Assembly (NCBI GenBank): GCA_032622095.1
Contig: CP136068.1
Location: 160,973,465 to 161,037,464 of the forward strand
Direction: 5' to 3'
Source: Siphonodentalium dalli
Taxonomy: Eukaryota; Mollusca; Scaphopoda; Gadilida; Siphonodentaliidae
Length of the DNA stretch: 64,000 nucleotides
The notes under the pieces are model-generated. The model worked only from the letters and a program-made list of their open reading frames with translations, was not told the origin of the DNA and ran no database searches. Position numbers and translations under genes: made by a program. Each line of letters begins with the position of its first letter. The stretch's first letter is position 1. This document shows positions 12,301-22,645 of the stretch, in pieces.

Positions 12301-13139
12301 GATTGTGGGCAGTGTTCATGAATCAGTCGTGAGACGGCGTCAATTGACAAGTGTCAAATCTGATAGATTGGATCAATCACACCATCGACAGCGTGTGTCG
12401 TTTTCGCTAATGCAAAGATACCTTGGCGTTCAGCCGCTACCAATTAAACTACCTGGTTTATAAAATAGTCTCGCTTGGTGAATAGCACCCCTGGGCTATA
12501 TATCTCAGGAGAAGAACAATTTTGTGTGATGGAAATTGTAAGTAGCCATTATCAAGAACTGTTCCATTTATGAACCAGCCGATTGAAAATAAATGTTGGT
12601 ATGCAGGTCATTCAATAACGCAGGGAGCAATCGACTGCAAGTATGCCACAGTATTAGAGATATCTGGTCAGCTGGAGATTTGGCTATAGACATATGACCT
12701 AAAACTCATCCCAGCGCAAAGGTTTATATCAGTTCGTACAAATTGTGTGCTTACCATTTTCCAGCCCACAACATTTACTAACAGCCTTGTAGCAGTGTTA
12801 AATGGTCTTTCAAGACTTTTAGTAGTCCAGATCGTGTAATATTTATGGCAGTTACTCATTTCCAATAAATTTGGTTATTTGCTGAAAATGCTCCTCTTTT
12901 ATAAATATATGACTAGAGCTTGGAGTAGTCTTCATATAGCAGAGATTCCTTCGATTGTGTACCATCTTAACATTTAAGTATTTTCTGTGTTGGTCCGTCT
13001 AAAATGGTTTCAATGAACTCAACTCACTTGATGACATAATATACCAATATCAAGGATGCTAAATTTTCCTACATATGATAACTTATAGTGGGGAACCAGG
13101 TGATCAGTATGTTGGCACGATAATTAGAATGTATGAGCA

Positions 13140-13830
13140 AACAAAATCTAGTTCCGGTCTATGCCCAGGTGAACAGAGTGGCGAATAACATATCAAAAGG
13201 AGTGATTTACAATGTTTTAAATGGGGACAGTATATGTCACAAAATATACAAAACCCAACCATTGGAAACAGAGGTTGTATAAAGCCGGATGGGGCGTGGT
13301 TCCTGTGTGGTATCTGTATCTGTGTTTATACGCCAACCTAACCATTTTGGCACGGTAAGACGATTAACATCAGGACTTTTTAATTGCACACAGTAACAAT
13401 CCAAACTGACATACCCTGTATGTTCTGATATTAGTGTTGGTGATGGATGATAAAATGGATTGCACTGGACCTTCTTGTGTTCGACGGGGTTTATTCAGCG
13501 GCCGTATAATCGATAACATTAGGTCAGACGACAGCAGTGACGAATCCGACCATGACAGTATCCATTCTGACAAATCGTCTATGTCAGATTGGAGTGATTA
13601 TATTTTAGTTGAATTTATCACTGATATGATCAGTATTACATGGTTGTGCCAATAAAGACGGCATGTCCGACTTGACACCACAAAACCACCATGTGTAAGT
13701 TTTATACCAGATCCTATCCCATCAATAGGTTTTGAATTTGGGTCAGTCTAGCAAGAGCTCCAGTGATCGACCATGATTTTACCCAAAATAAGTAGATATT
13801 AAATAGCTCTCTACATTACAATTTTTTGTA
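13140..13830. other. Insertion in the right foldback arm; possible small Asp/Ser-rich frame
   Basis: This segment has no counterpart in the left arm, so it was probably gained after the arms formed. It holds a plus-strand frame at 13434-13655 with an acidic Ser/Asp run (IRSDDSSDESDHDSIHSDKS). No domain is recognised and coding is unproven. Confidence 0.3.
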
Positions 13831-14104
13831 ACAGTGTGATATTGTTGGTATTAAGGATTTTTGTTTACAAATAAGAGCTGGAAACTTGCTTTGGAAATTT
13901 TGCAATTCTGGTGTTAAATCGGACCACGTATTTATAATTATGACGGATCGAAATGTAGCAAAAAATCAACTCAAGCTAGCTATACTATTTTTCATATATT
14001 CCAATTGCCAAGCATATATAGTTTCCATATGACTTACCCATACAATGACTAAACCTAACATACAAATTTCGAAATTTTACATATGACAATGGAGAACCGT
14101 AACA

Positions 14105-15030
14105 CAAAAATCAAATTACAGAGCTCAAATATGCGACAAGTATTCCGAAACCCTCGTAAATACTCAATGTGCACATTTGGTCAAATTTCATTGCAGTTTG
14201 AGCCGCTCTTGGTGAATAAATAGCTGGAAATAGTTTATTTGTCATCACAAAGGTGGCCATCTTGGATTTTGGTGGCCATTTTGAATCAATTAACAGAGCT
14301 AAATATGAAATAAGTATTTCAAACCCACGTAAATGCTCAATGTGTGCACATTCGGCGAAATCTGATTTGAGTCTTGATATCAGTTTGAGTCTTGTGTGGT
14401 GAATAAATAGCTGGATATATAGTGTATTTTGGAACAAAAAAGGGGCCCTCTTGGATTTGGCGGTATATTGAATCAATTAACATAGTTAAATATGAATATG
14501 TGAAATATGTATTCCAAAACCCACCAATAAGTACTCAATACGTGCACATTTGCCAACATTTCATAGCAGTTTGAGCTTTTGTGATGAATAAATAGCTGGA
14601 TATATTCAGCGGATTTTGGAACACAAAGGCGGCCATATTTGATTTTTGGCCCCAATTTTGAATGAAGTAACAGCTAATTATAAGAGAAATGCATTCCAAA
14701 ATCCACGTAAGTATACTCAGTATGTGCACATGTGACCAAATATCATAGCAGTTTGAGCTTTTGCGACAAATATATACCTTGAAAAATGGATTTTGGAATA
14801 CAAAGGCGGCCATCTTGGATTTGGTGGCCATTTTGTATCAATAACAGGGCTAAATGTGAAATTTGTATTCCAAACCTACGTAAATGCTCAATATGTGCAC
14901 AATCAGTCACATTTCATAGCAGTTTGAGGTTTTGTGAAGAATACATAGCTGAATATAGTGGATCTATGAACATAAAGTCGGCCATTTTGGATTTTGGTGG
15001 CCATTTTGAATCACGTGACCTTTCTGATGT
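14105..15030 (-). repeat. Right terminal tandem array of the foldback
   Basis: Five to six units of about 170-190 bp, the inverse of the array at 8224-9090 (CCATCTTGGATTTTGGTGGCC, ATGTGCACAT, GAATAAATAGCTGGATATA). The open frames on the minus strand follow the repeat. Confidence 0.8.
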
Positions 15031-15261
15031 GGCCCCCCACTTATATTTTCTTCAGAATATGTTATTATATCAAAAACAACTGAGAAAAGTTTGACCCAAA
15101 AACAAGTTTAATTTAATTTGGCATGCACCTGTCTATGTGGGCTAGACAATTTATTTTTTGACTAATTAAACATATATTTTTCTATTGATACACGCATTAT
15201 CCACTGTCAATGGCTGATAATTATGTTTAAAACGAACTACATAACGTAAAAAAGTGTCTAT

Positions 15262-15691
15262 AGTGGGGCATTTAGACCCAAAAAATTGCCATATTGTGAC
15301 TTTAGTGACTAAAGCATGAAACTTCAAATATATATTGTTTAGTTATAAGGAAAACTTTTTGGAGGGGGCTGCCCGGGTGGGAGGACATCTGTCGGGATAA
15401 AATCAGGTTTCCATGGCAACCGCATCAAATATTTGGAGAAAAGTTGAAAAAGCCCGCTGTTGGGAATCAATGATCCTTGTGTTCAAAGAAATGACGTTGA
15501 CACATAGAGCCATCAATAGTGCACCAAATGGACGGGGTCACTAGGGCATATAAGGTCAAGGTCAATTGCTAAGGTCAAGGTCATTTTTTTGTCTATTTTT
15601 AAAATTAATTGTCTCCTAATTCGCTACCCCTAGTGCCTTAATCGTAAACAAGAATCCCCATCATAATGCAGCAAATTAGGGCCCCATCATC
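15262..15691. repeat. Dispersed repeat B, copy 2 (left flank of the PLE block)
   Basis: It matches copy 1 at its start (ATTGTGACTTTAGTGACTAA) and the 30.2-kb copy later (CTTTTTGGA, TTTCCATGGCAAC, AAGGTCAAGGTCA, AATCCCCATCATAATGCAGC). It ends at GGGCCCCATCATC where the PLE begins. The continuation of the repeat (CGTTCAATTTGATATATGAC) is found 14.3 kb away at 29985. Confidence 0.7.
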
Positions 15692-15761
15692 TTTTGTATA
15701 TAAGATGGTGTATGTACATCCAACCGAAAGCCAATGACTGGCGGTAGCGTATGTTCCAAGG

Positions 15762-15852
15762 TGCCCGACACTATATATGCTATAAATTTGGATAGTCGCT
15801 GTAAGGTAGTGTTTCGTGTCTATTTTTATTCGCCGACTACTCGTCAGGGGCA
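15762..15852 (-). ncRNA. Hammerhead ribozyme, type I topology, PLE 3' copy
   Basis: On the minus strand: UGCCC (stem I), CUGACGA core, stem II GU(A)GUC/GACAC with one bulged A, GAA core, stem III ACACUA/UAGUGU with a loop of about 33 nt, cleavage triplet GUC, then GGGCA closing stem I. All invariant core positions are present, including A15.1-U16.1 and C17. Cleavage is predicted between plus positions 15767 and 15766. PLEs are known to carry hammerheads in their long repeats, so the setting supports the call. The open helix is stem I. Confidence 0.85.
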
Positions 15853-16644
15853 GGCGATTTAATTAGATAAGTTGACATTTTATATGTCTGTTAACATGTA
15901 TTCCATGTGTATATAGTTTGGGCCACGTCATGTGGTTTTGTTGGATTTGCAAATTTCATGCAATCATTCTGTTAACATGTATTCCATGTGTATATAGATT
16001 TTGCCACGTCATGTGGGATTGTTGGATTTGCAATTTTCATGCAATCATTCTGTTGGATGGTTTGTAGTTTCAACCTCTCAGCGTTCGCTGCCGATGTGAA
16101 GACTGCATGTCGGGTCGCTTTAAGGTAGACCTATATTCTAACCAGTTTAAACTGGTTAATCTCCGAGGTTAGCCGATTGAATGCGAGTTGTGATAAGCAA
16201 AAATCATGCTGGGTTGGTAATGTTACCGAATAGCGCCCCCCGACGTGCGGTATCCCTTTGTGGTTACTTCACATGTGCGAATGTTACAAGTGTGAAAGTT
16301 TGATCCGTGATTAATCACTTGTTTGTGAATCGTTAGGACAATTGAAATCTCTTTGTGTGAGATGGTTATCGCTGTTGCGTCAAGAATTAATTGATCAAAA
16401 TGAATCAGCTTGTTTGACCAAAATATAGCGTCTGTCAGTGTAGCAATTGAGGAAATTCTAGTTCCTGTATTTGAGAGTCGAACTCAGTGACCTTCCCACG
16501 GAGGCCCGGTTCCATTACGTAACAGGTTGTGGCGTTCTGGTCTCGTCGGTATTAAAGACGATTGGCATTTTTATGAGAAATTATCAGCTCCCGGCCATTT
16601 TCCGGCTAAATATTAACCCTTGACTACTAAGGAACGCAGCTTAG

Positions 16645-18729
16645 TTAGGCGTTTAGATTGAATAAAGAGCGTTTTTTCGACAATAGTTCACCCAATTTAC
16701 GGGTACGTCGGAAGACAAGACGTGGTGGTTCCTCAAATTTTTCCTGCATTGAGGCTTCTTTGGAAAGAATTCCCCAGTTGTCCTTCAGGATATTACCAAT
16801 TATTTTGGCGCCTGGGTGGTATATCGTGCACATTGTCGGTTTTATATTTGTATTGTTTATATTTTTTGTTTTGCATTTCAAAAGTTCATTTCGTTTGTCA
16901 AATGTGACAGTATTAGAATATTGTTCTATTTCTTTTGCGCTGTAGCCCCTGTTTCTGAGTCTCTCGGCAAACATTCCGCGTTTAATGTCAAAATCCTTCT
17001 TGTTGTTGGAATTTCGTAGGTATCTCGTGCATTCAACAATGATGAATGATTTAAAGTTATTCGTTGAGTGACTCGATTCCCGATGTAAATATTGAAATGA
17101 ATCTGTCGGTTTGGTGTGGCATTTTAGATCCAGAATGTGTATGTCTTCAAATCGCTTCCCTTTGTAGATATCTAGGTCTAGAAATGTGCAGTTTTGCTGG
17201 TTGATATTGAATGTGAACTTTAGTAAGTCGTGTGCTTTGTTTGCTATTTCAAAGAGGGCTAGTATTTCCTCAGTTTGCCCGTTGAATATAATCAGGCCTT
17301 CATCTCTGAATCTTTTATGAAAAAGTATTTTGTTTTTGTGAGGGAATGCCTCAATCAGTTGGTTTATATGTCTGTGAATTGCTATATCGCAAATTTCAGG
17401 GCTAGGTTTAGCACCTTGGGCAGCTCCAACTATTTGTCTAAAGCATTTACCGTTAAATGTAAATTCATTGGTTTCTAGAATGAGTTTTGCTATCTCCACC
17501 AAGTCATTTGTCGGTGGTCTTTTTACTGGGAGCGTGTTTTCCATGTATTCATCGAGGTCGATTTTTAGAGCTTCCAGTAGTTCAACGAATCGTAGGTTCG
17601 TATATAGACTAGTAATATCATAGGTTACTAGTAGAGAGTTATTTTCAACAGTAATTTTTTCGAGTTGATTAATAAGGTCAACTGTGCCTTTTATATAAGT
17701 TGGTTGTTTTTGGACTATTGGTTGAAGAAAGTAGTCAAGGAAATGTCCGATTTTTTCAATTGGGCTGCTTGTCTGAGATATGATTGGTCTCGCAGGCGGT
17801 ATTATTTTAACCCCTGTGTCGTTGAAAGCCGGGTCGATGTTTTTGAGTTTATCCCCAATCTTGTGGATTTTCATCAGGAAGTATATGTACGGAGTGTTGA
17901 GTTGTTCAATCCTGTTGAATAAAAATGATCTAGTAGTATCATCTATCGATTTTTCTAGGTGCATCCTATGTACCAAGGTGAGCACTTTGGAGTGAGTTAA
18001 TTTTATGTCAATTTCCGGTATTTCCTCATAGTGTATACCGTCATTCATTTGTTTTAAACCTTCTGATATGTAATCAGCCATGTCAATTATGACAGTAGTA
18101 TTATTTTTGTCTGCTTTCATAATAATAATATTATCGTTATTCTTCAAGTTCTTGAGGGCAGTCCTCATTTCAGGATTGAGATTGTCCCTTTTCTGTATTT
18201 TGTAATCCGATACTTGTATTTTGCAAGCATACAAATAATCTTCCAGAGCGTTACCTCCCAATGGAGGGGCAAATTTAGATTTGGTTTTGAATGGATGTGG
18301 AAACCAAGTAGTTCCTGTGTTTGGAATCAGGTATTTAATACGCATTTTCCTTTCAAATGCGACGAAATCACGCATTATATCTCTCCTGTTTATTCTTTCA
18401 GTGGGTATGAAGTTTAGGCCGTAGCCAAGTAGGATTATTTCTGAGTCGTCCAGCTTCTTACTCGATAAGTTCCTAATGAAACTTTTGGCTAGAGTTACTC
18501 TAGAAGATTTGGTATTAAACTGGGCCTTCTTGTTTTTCATCTTAGTAGTTTTTATACGATTTTGTATCACTCTGGTTTTGCGTTTAAATTTCCTGCTCAT
18601 AGTTTGGGGGTTATCAATTTTAGCGTCAAGGCTATGATTTGCAATATTAGCGTCAAGGCTGTGGTAATGCACTATAGTTTGTGCGATGGGTATTGTAGTG
18701 TAATGACTATTGGCAATGGCGCTCTTCAA
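16645..18729 (-). CDS. Penelope-like reverse transcriptase (694 aa, no GIY-YIG), motif C altered
   Basis: Large PLE ORF. Order: basic N-terminus (about 45-100, KFKRKTRVIQNRIK), a PLE-type block with IIMKADKNNTTVI (about 205), LMKIHKIGDK and ARPIISQTSSP, palm motif A VTYDITSLYTNL with Asp371, motif B GAAQGAKPSPEICD (435-448), and motif C RFRDEG (473-478). In motif C the second catalytic Asp is Glu477 (codon at 17299-17301); copy 2 has RFRDDG. The C-terminus ends at EEPPRLVFRRTRKLGELLSK, the point where GIY-YIG nucleases begin in nuclease-bearing PLEs, so this type appears to lack one. The first Met at 18729 gives a repetitive leader (HSLDANIANHSLDAKI); an internal Met near the basic stretch is an alternative start. 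The D-to-E change probably lowers or abolishes polymerase activity. Confidence 0.9.
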   Translation of the reverse strand: MKSAIANSHYTTIPIAQTIVHYHSLDANIANHSLDAKIDNPQTMSRKFKRKTRVIQNRIKTTKMKNKKAQFNTKSSRVTLAKSFIRNLSSKKLDDSEIILLGYGLNFIPTERINRRDIMRDFVAFERKMRIKYLIPNTGTTWFPHPFKTKSKFAPPLGGNALEDYLYACKIQVSDYKIQKRDNLNPEMRTALKNLKNNDNIIIMKADKNNTTVIIDMADYISEGLKQMNDGIHYEEIPEIDIKLTHSKVLTLVHRMHLEKSIDDTTRSFLFNRIEQLNTPYIYFLMKIHKIGDKLKNIDPAFNDTGVKIIPPARPIISQTSSPIEKIGHFLDYFLQPIVQKQPTYIKGTVDLINQLEKITVENNSLLVTYDITSLYTNLRFVELLEALKIDLDEYMENTLPVKRPPTNDLVEIAKLILETNEFTFNGKCFRQIVGAAQGAKPSPEICDIAIHRHINQLIEAFPHKNKILFHKRFRDEGLIIFNGQTEEILALFEIANKAHDLLKFTFNINQQNCTFLDLDIYKGKRFEDIHILDLKCHTKPTDSFQYLHRESSHSTNNFKSFIIVECTRYLRNSNNKKDFDIKRGMFAERLRNRGYSAKEIEQYSNTVTFDKRNELLKCKTKNINNTNIKPTMCTIYHPGAKIIGNILKDNWGILSKEASMQEKFEEPPRLVFRRTRKLGELLSKKRSLFNLNA

Positions 18730-19020
18730 TCATTGGTTGGCTGGAAACTGACAGTTTGGGTATCTGTCTAATAGGCGTGGTTTACTCAGCACATGGCTAC
18801 TACATTGCTTTTGAGAGCAGGTTGAATATTATGCATATGTGGATCATATATCCAATATCCCGTGGGGGTCCATACACCAATTCGTGTATTATATACGAGT
18901 CATTTAGATAAATGTCAAGTATGGTTGGAGTGTACCAACGGGTCTGTACATTCAGACAGAGAGGTTAATGATTTTTACTGTATAGCAATTTTATAAAGTC
19001 CACTTTAATAAGATTTGGTT

Positions 19021-19036
19021 GGCCCTGAAAAGGGCC
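19021..19036 (-). promoter_or_regulatory. Histone-type 3' stem-loop behind PLE ORF1
   Basis: The minus strand reads AAAC-GGCCCTTTTCAGGGCC-AACCAAATC: a perfect 6-bp stem, a UUUC loop, A-rich 5' flank and ACC-containing 3' flank. This matches the consensus of the metazoan replication-dependent histone mRNA 3' stem-loop. It lies 25 nt after the ORF1 stop (19062-19064), the usual histone spacing. A clear U7-binding purine element was not identified downstream (ATCTTATTAAAGTGG is the nearest AG-rich stretch). Whether stem-loop-binding protein uses it is inference. Confidence 0.6.
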
Positions 19037-19061
19037 GTTTTGTTTGTGTGCTGGTTGCTCC

Positions 19062-19671
19062 TTATCTGTATTTAGAAAATCGTGGCCGCGTTGAGTCACG
19101 ACGGTCATCTCGGTGGTTCTCTCTCTCGAATGGTCTTTTTTGTCTTCTGTCTCTTCTGTCCGATTTCGATCCTGCTATGAACTCATTGAGTTTTTCCCGG
19201 TACTTTTCTTGGATAGCCCGAGCATTATCATGGAGCTTTTTCCTCACTGGCCCCGACTGCGCCTCTGCCATGGGCGGCATATCATCTAACGCCTCGTCAA
19301 ACGTTTGTTTTAGACTGCCATTGTGTTCCGCAATCTTCGCATCGAGTGTTGACACGAATTGCTTGAGGAAGCCATAAGACTTCCAGCAGGGCACCAGATA
19401 AAGCTGTAACCAACTCTGTTGTGGCCTCATCCGTTCCAATATGGATGCGATCCAAGTCCATTTGAAATTTTATGAAATGTGGAGTCGTGCCTTGCGTCAT
19501 TGCACTGGTGACCATAGATTTGAGTGTCAGCAAGGGCTGTCTCTGTTTGGAGATGTCCTCCATGGTTTCAGTCGCCAGCTCGATTCTTGTATATGCTATT
19601 CCCCGTACAGCTTGGCTGGATGGTACTGGTACATCGAGATCAAAGTTGATGCTGGAGTTTTCGGCGTCCAT
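19062..19671 (-). pseudogene. PLE ORF1-like protein, frameshifted
   Basis: Two overlapping minus-strand frames form one plausible protein of about 200 residues: MDAENSSINFDLDVPVPSS...TELVTALSGALLE in the first frame, then SYGFLKQFVSTLDAKIAEH...RRFSKYR-type basic end in the second. The switch lies near 19375-19385 and needs a one-base change. The middle is helix-rich (FVSTLDAKIAEHNGSLKQTF; KKLHDNARAIQEKYREKLNE) and suggests a coiled coil; the end is Arg/Lys/Asp-rich and could bind nucleic acid. It sits upstream of the RT ORF on the same strand, as ORF1 does in some PLEs. No domain is recognised. The frame break may be decay or a recoding site; decay is more likely. Confidence 0.5.
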
Positions 19672-19679
19672 TAATTTTG

Positions 19680-22275
19680 AGTATAGATAAGCGGAATGAA
19701 TAGTTTAGTTGGAAATTTGCTCATATACCGCATGCAATTTTGGCAGGATATCGAGTTACTTCGTTACCGTGTTGTTTTATTGCTTGTATCCCGTGAAGCA
19801 GACCTGCTGGACGGTGGTGTGACATTTCATGTTTCTGAGAGAATAGAGTCAGGGTATCAGTTTCCGCTGGTGTGAATATTATTTGTCTTCTAGTAAATGA
19901 AGAATTTAAAATTGTGAATTAATTCATGAGTATTATCTATACATCATCAGCACATATAGGTGCACCCATTAATTTGGGATATTAATGCGTATAGCTCTAG
20001 AGATAATATAGCTGTAAGTTTAGCGTGTATCATTAGCTATAATATAGCGTTATTAGTTTGTGACCCGAGTGTGTCATATGCACAATAGTAGTACGCCCGT
20101 TCAGTAGGGTATTTTATATGTATAACTATATCAATAGTATAGCATTGTTACTGGAAACTTCTCGTTTCGGTATAGTTTATTCAATAACACCAAGGCTGGC
20201 GCAAATCCGTTGATAAGCGGGTCCTACCACCGACTCTTGTGTATATATGCCGAAATCTCATGAAATAATCTTTGTGTACTTCATATTACTTCCTCTAAAT
20301 TCGATAAACGGACATCTCTTTTTAATAATATGTCCAGTTTTCCGACTTGACGCATATATGGAAAACAGGCTTGTCAACTCTCCATATATAAACAATATCA
20401 CACACACGGACATCCATGGTCTCATGAAGTAATCCAATCTTGCACAAATGTCCAGACAATCTACAATATGACCTCTGTATGGTGAAATCTTATGGAATAA
20501 TCCAATTTTGCACAAATACCCAGACAAACGAGTGTATCACGGATGTTAGCTGACTTGTGCATGCACATGAGACGACTGCATAATGATTAGTCACGTTCAT
20601 AATTACACCCATGAATGTGCTCAATCCACTAGTATGTATGCACAAGTCTACTACATCTGTTTGTTCAGCATACATACAACAATTATCATACCACGAAGCA
20701 CAATTTGCCATCACCATTATGAAATGAAACCGACCAGCACACAACCAGTAGATTGGACGTATAATCACGACTTTTTCAGGTCAAACTCACACGAGACAAT
20801 CATTTCCATGTCAAGAGGTCAGTCCGACTGGGTAATTATGTTAAACCAACAACGGCGTTGGTAGACCGAGGTTATGTGACGCGAATACATGCCCATATGC
20901 GATAACATTTGGCATTCACTGAAGGGCGTATATATATGCGCGCACTTTCATACAGGTATATATACTCAACCAGCATCTATGCATATATTGTCTTATTATT
21001 TGAGTGTGCATTCGTTTTGTTTATCCTGGTCATATCGTTATGGTAGCCATTGTATACATATATTATTCATCGACAGTATTTATACCCCCATAACATGATA
21101 TGTATGGCACATACTTATACCATCACACCGTCCGTCCGTCTGTCCGTTCCGTACTGGCTATGAACTGTTTAATTCCATTTGAGATATCTCAACACTTTCT
21201 GACCGTTTCATAGCAAACATAACCGCGTGTTGGTTTACATAGACTCCGATATTTATACATGCATGCGCATGCTCCACTTTTCTTAAATGTCCATCTAGAT
21301 AATCATGTATATACCTTGTGTACAATGGTAAACAAACGGAATATACCTTAAATCCGCACCCATTCACCAATTGAAGCGATCACACATTACTCATGTACCG
21401 GTATATAATCGTGCTTGTGTTTATCCAAACCGTACACATTGGCAGGTTGGGGCGGCAACACACATATCGCGGTATTAAGGATTGCCTTATAACCGACCTG
21501 TATGGTCGCCCTGATCTCTGATAACAAAAGGGAGCACACACGGATCGTGTACCGGTATATAGAGGCATATAATGTGTGTTCATCATCAAATTGCATGTGC
21601 ACATGCATTGCTATGAAGGACTAGCTGGCATGTCACCACAAATTCAGACTCGTCTTCTCCAATGGATAGCATCTATAATTTTCGAAACGCCGTTTCTCAG
21701 ATATTTTAAATCACGCTGCTCACCTCTTGGGAAAACATAATCGTGCGTATCAAAAACTACATTTAGTTATCTGGGAACACACACGTATATGTATGTAGGT
21801 ATGTCTTTGTGCATGCGTATGTGCATATATAGGTCTGTGTGTGTTTATGTAATTATATCTAAGTGTAGTGGTGTGTCTTCCTGTTAGTCTTATGAATCGA
21901 TCGCACTTAAATCTAACTGTATGTCCACATAATTGCAGCGCTAAGACTCTGGTCACTAGCATGAATGATTCAAACTGCCCAGGCACCGTAGTTAAAAATA
22001 GTTAATTATGTATTATATAATAATTATATTATTATAATGCTTATATTTATAATGGTATCCCTTGCTAAGTTTTGTAAATAATTTGTAGCATATGTATATG
22101 ATACGCTCTCTCAAGTATGCAGGCAATCCTATTGCATTCTATAATTCCACACACCCATCTACTCCTGACTTACCTCGTCGATCCACGTTCCCCTTAAAAC
22201 CGTTCACGACATGGATATCTCTATCCCTCACTTTAGAAACATAACTCCTATAGTCATTTCGGCTGCATATACATT
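19680..22275. other. Internal PLE or captured DNA, mostly non-coding
   Basis: No convincing gene. 20015-20155 is a diverged direct repeat of 26885-27035 (AGCGTGTATC.TTAG.TATAA, GCATTATTAGTTT, CCCGAGTGT). Near 20260-20530 short direct repeats occur (AATAATCCAAT.TTGCACAAAT). At 21125 a CCGTCCGTCCGTCTGTCCG run resembles invertebrate interspersed repeats. The region has many TATA-like stretches without a supported promoter. Confidence 0.4.
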
Positions 22276-22645
22276 TTCGTGATGAAGAGCTCCGAGCTCA
22301 AAACACACCCTAAGATTATCAAACTTAAGATGAACCCCTGTTTGGTCGACTCAAAAAACCCATCGGCCTGCACAACCACGATTGGTATACATTCTATTGC
22401 CACTCACTATTGCTATCTCATACTCTCATTCACTATACTCAACTGCCCTTCTGTTCTACTCTGTTCTCTTTCTCCTACCTACTCACACCTACCTGGCAAA
22501 CAGACTGGGTTGAAAACAAATTTAAAACACACAACTGATATGCATACATTTACATGTATTACCAGAGTATGCTCTATTAATATGTTTGTTACTTTGCACC
22601 GAGGATGCCCAAAACAGAACTGCTCTCAGGATTTTGATATGACTT

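Larger units (their letters stand above)
8163..15084. mobile_element. Large foldback element, 6.9 kb, with about 2-kb inverted arms
   Basis: The outer ends match in inverse orientation: CTCAGTTGTTTTTTATATAA at 8163 against the complement of the right end at 15050-15084. The match then continues, with divergence, over roughly 8163-10130 and 12300-15084. It covers tandem arrays at both outer ends, a block with CTACATTTCGAT...TTTAACACCAGAATTG, a block with TTCCCCACTAT...TTTAGCATCCTTG...GTTGAGTTC.TTGAAAC, and an inner block with GGGGTGCTATTCACC. The right arm has an extra insertion at about 13140-13830. No transposase-like frame was seen and no target duplication was found, so it is probably an old non-autonomous foldback. 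Confidence 0.65.

Noticed and set aside
15692-16640. Search for a GIY-YIG nuclease downstream of the RT
   Set aside because: No frame with GIY or YIG-type motifs was found on the minus strand here.
16658-18771. Plus-strand frames opposite the PLE RT
   Set aside because: They are antisense shadows of the RT ORF; the same frames recur opposite the second copy at 28142-30003.
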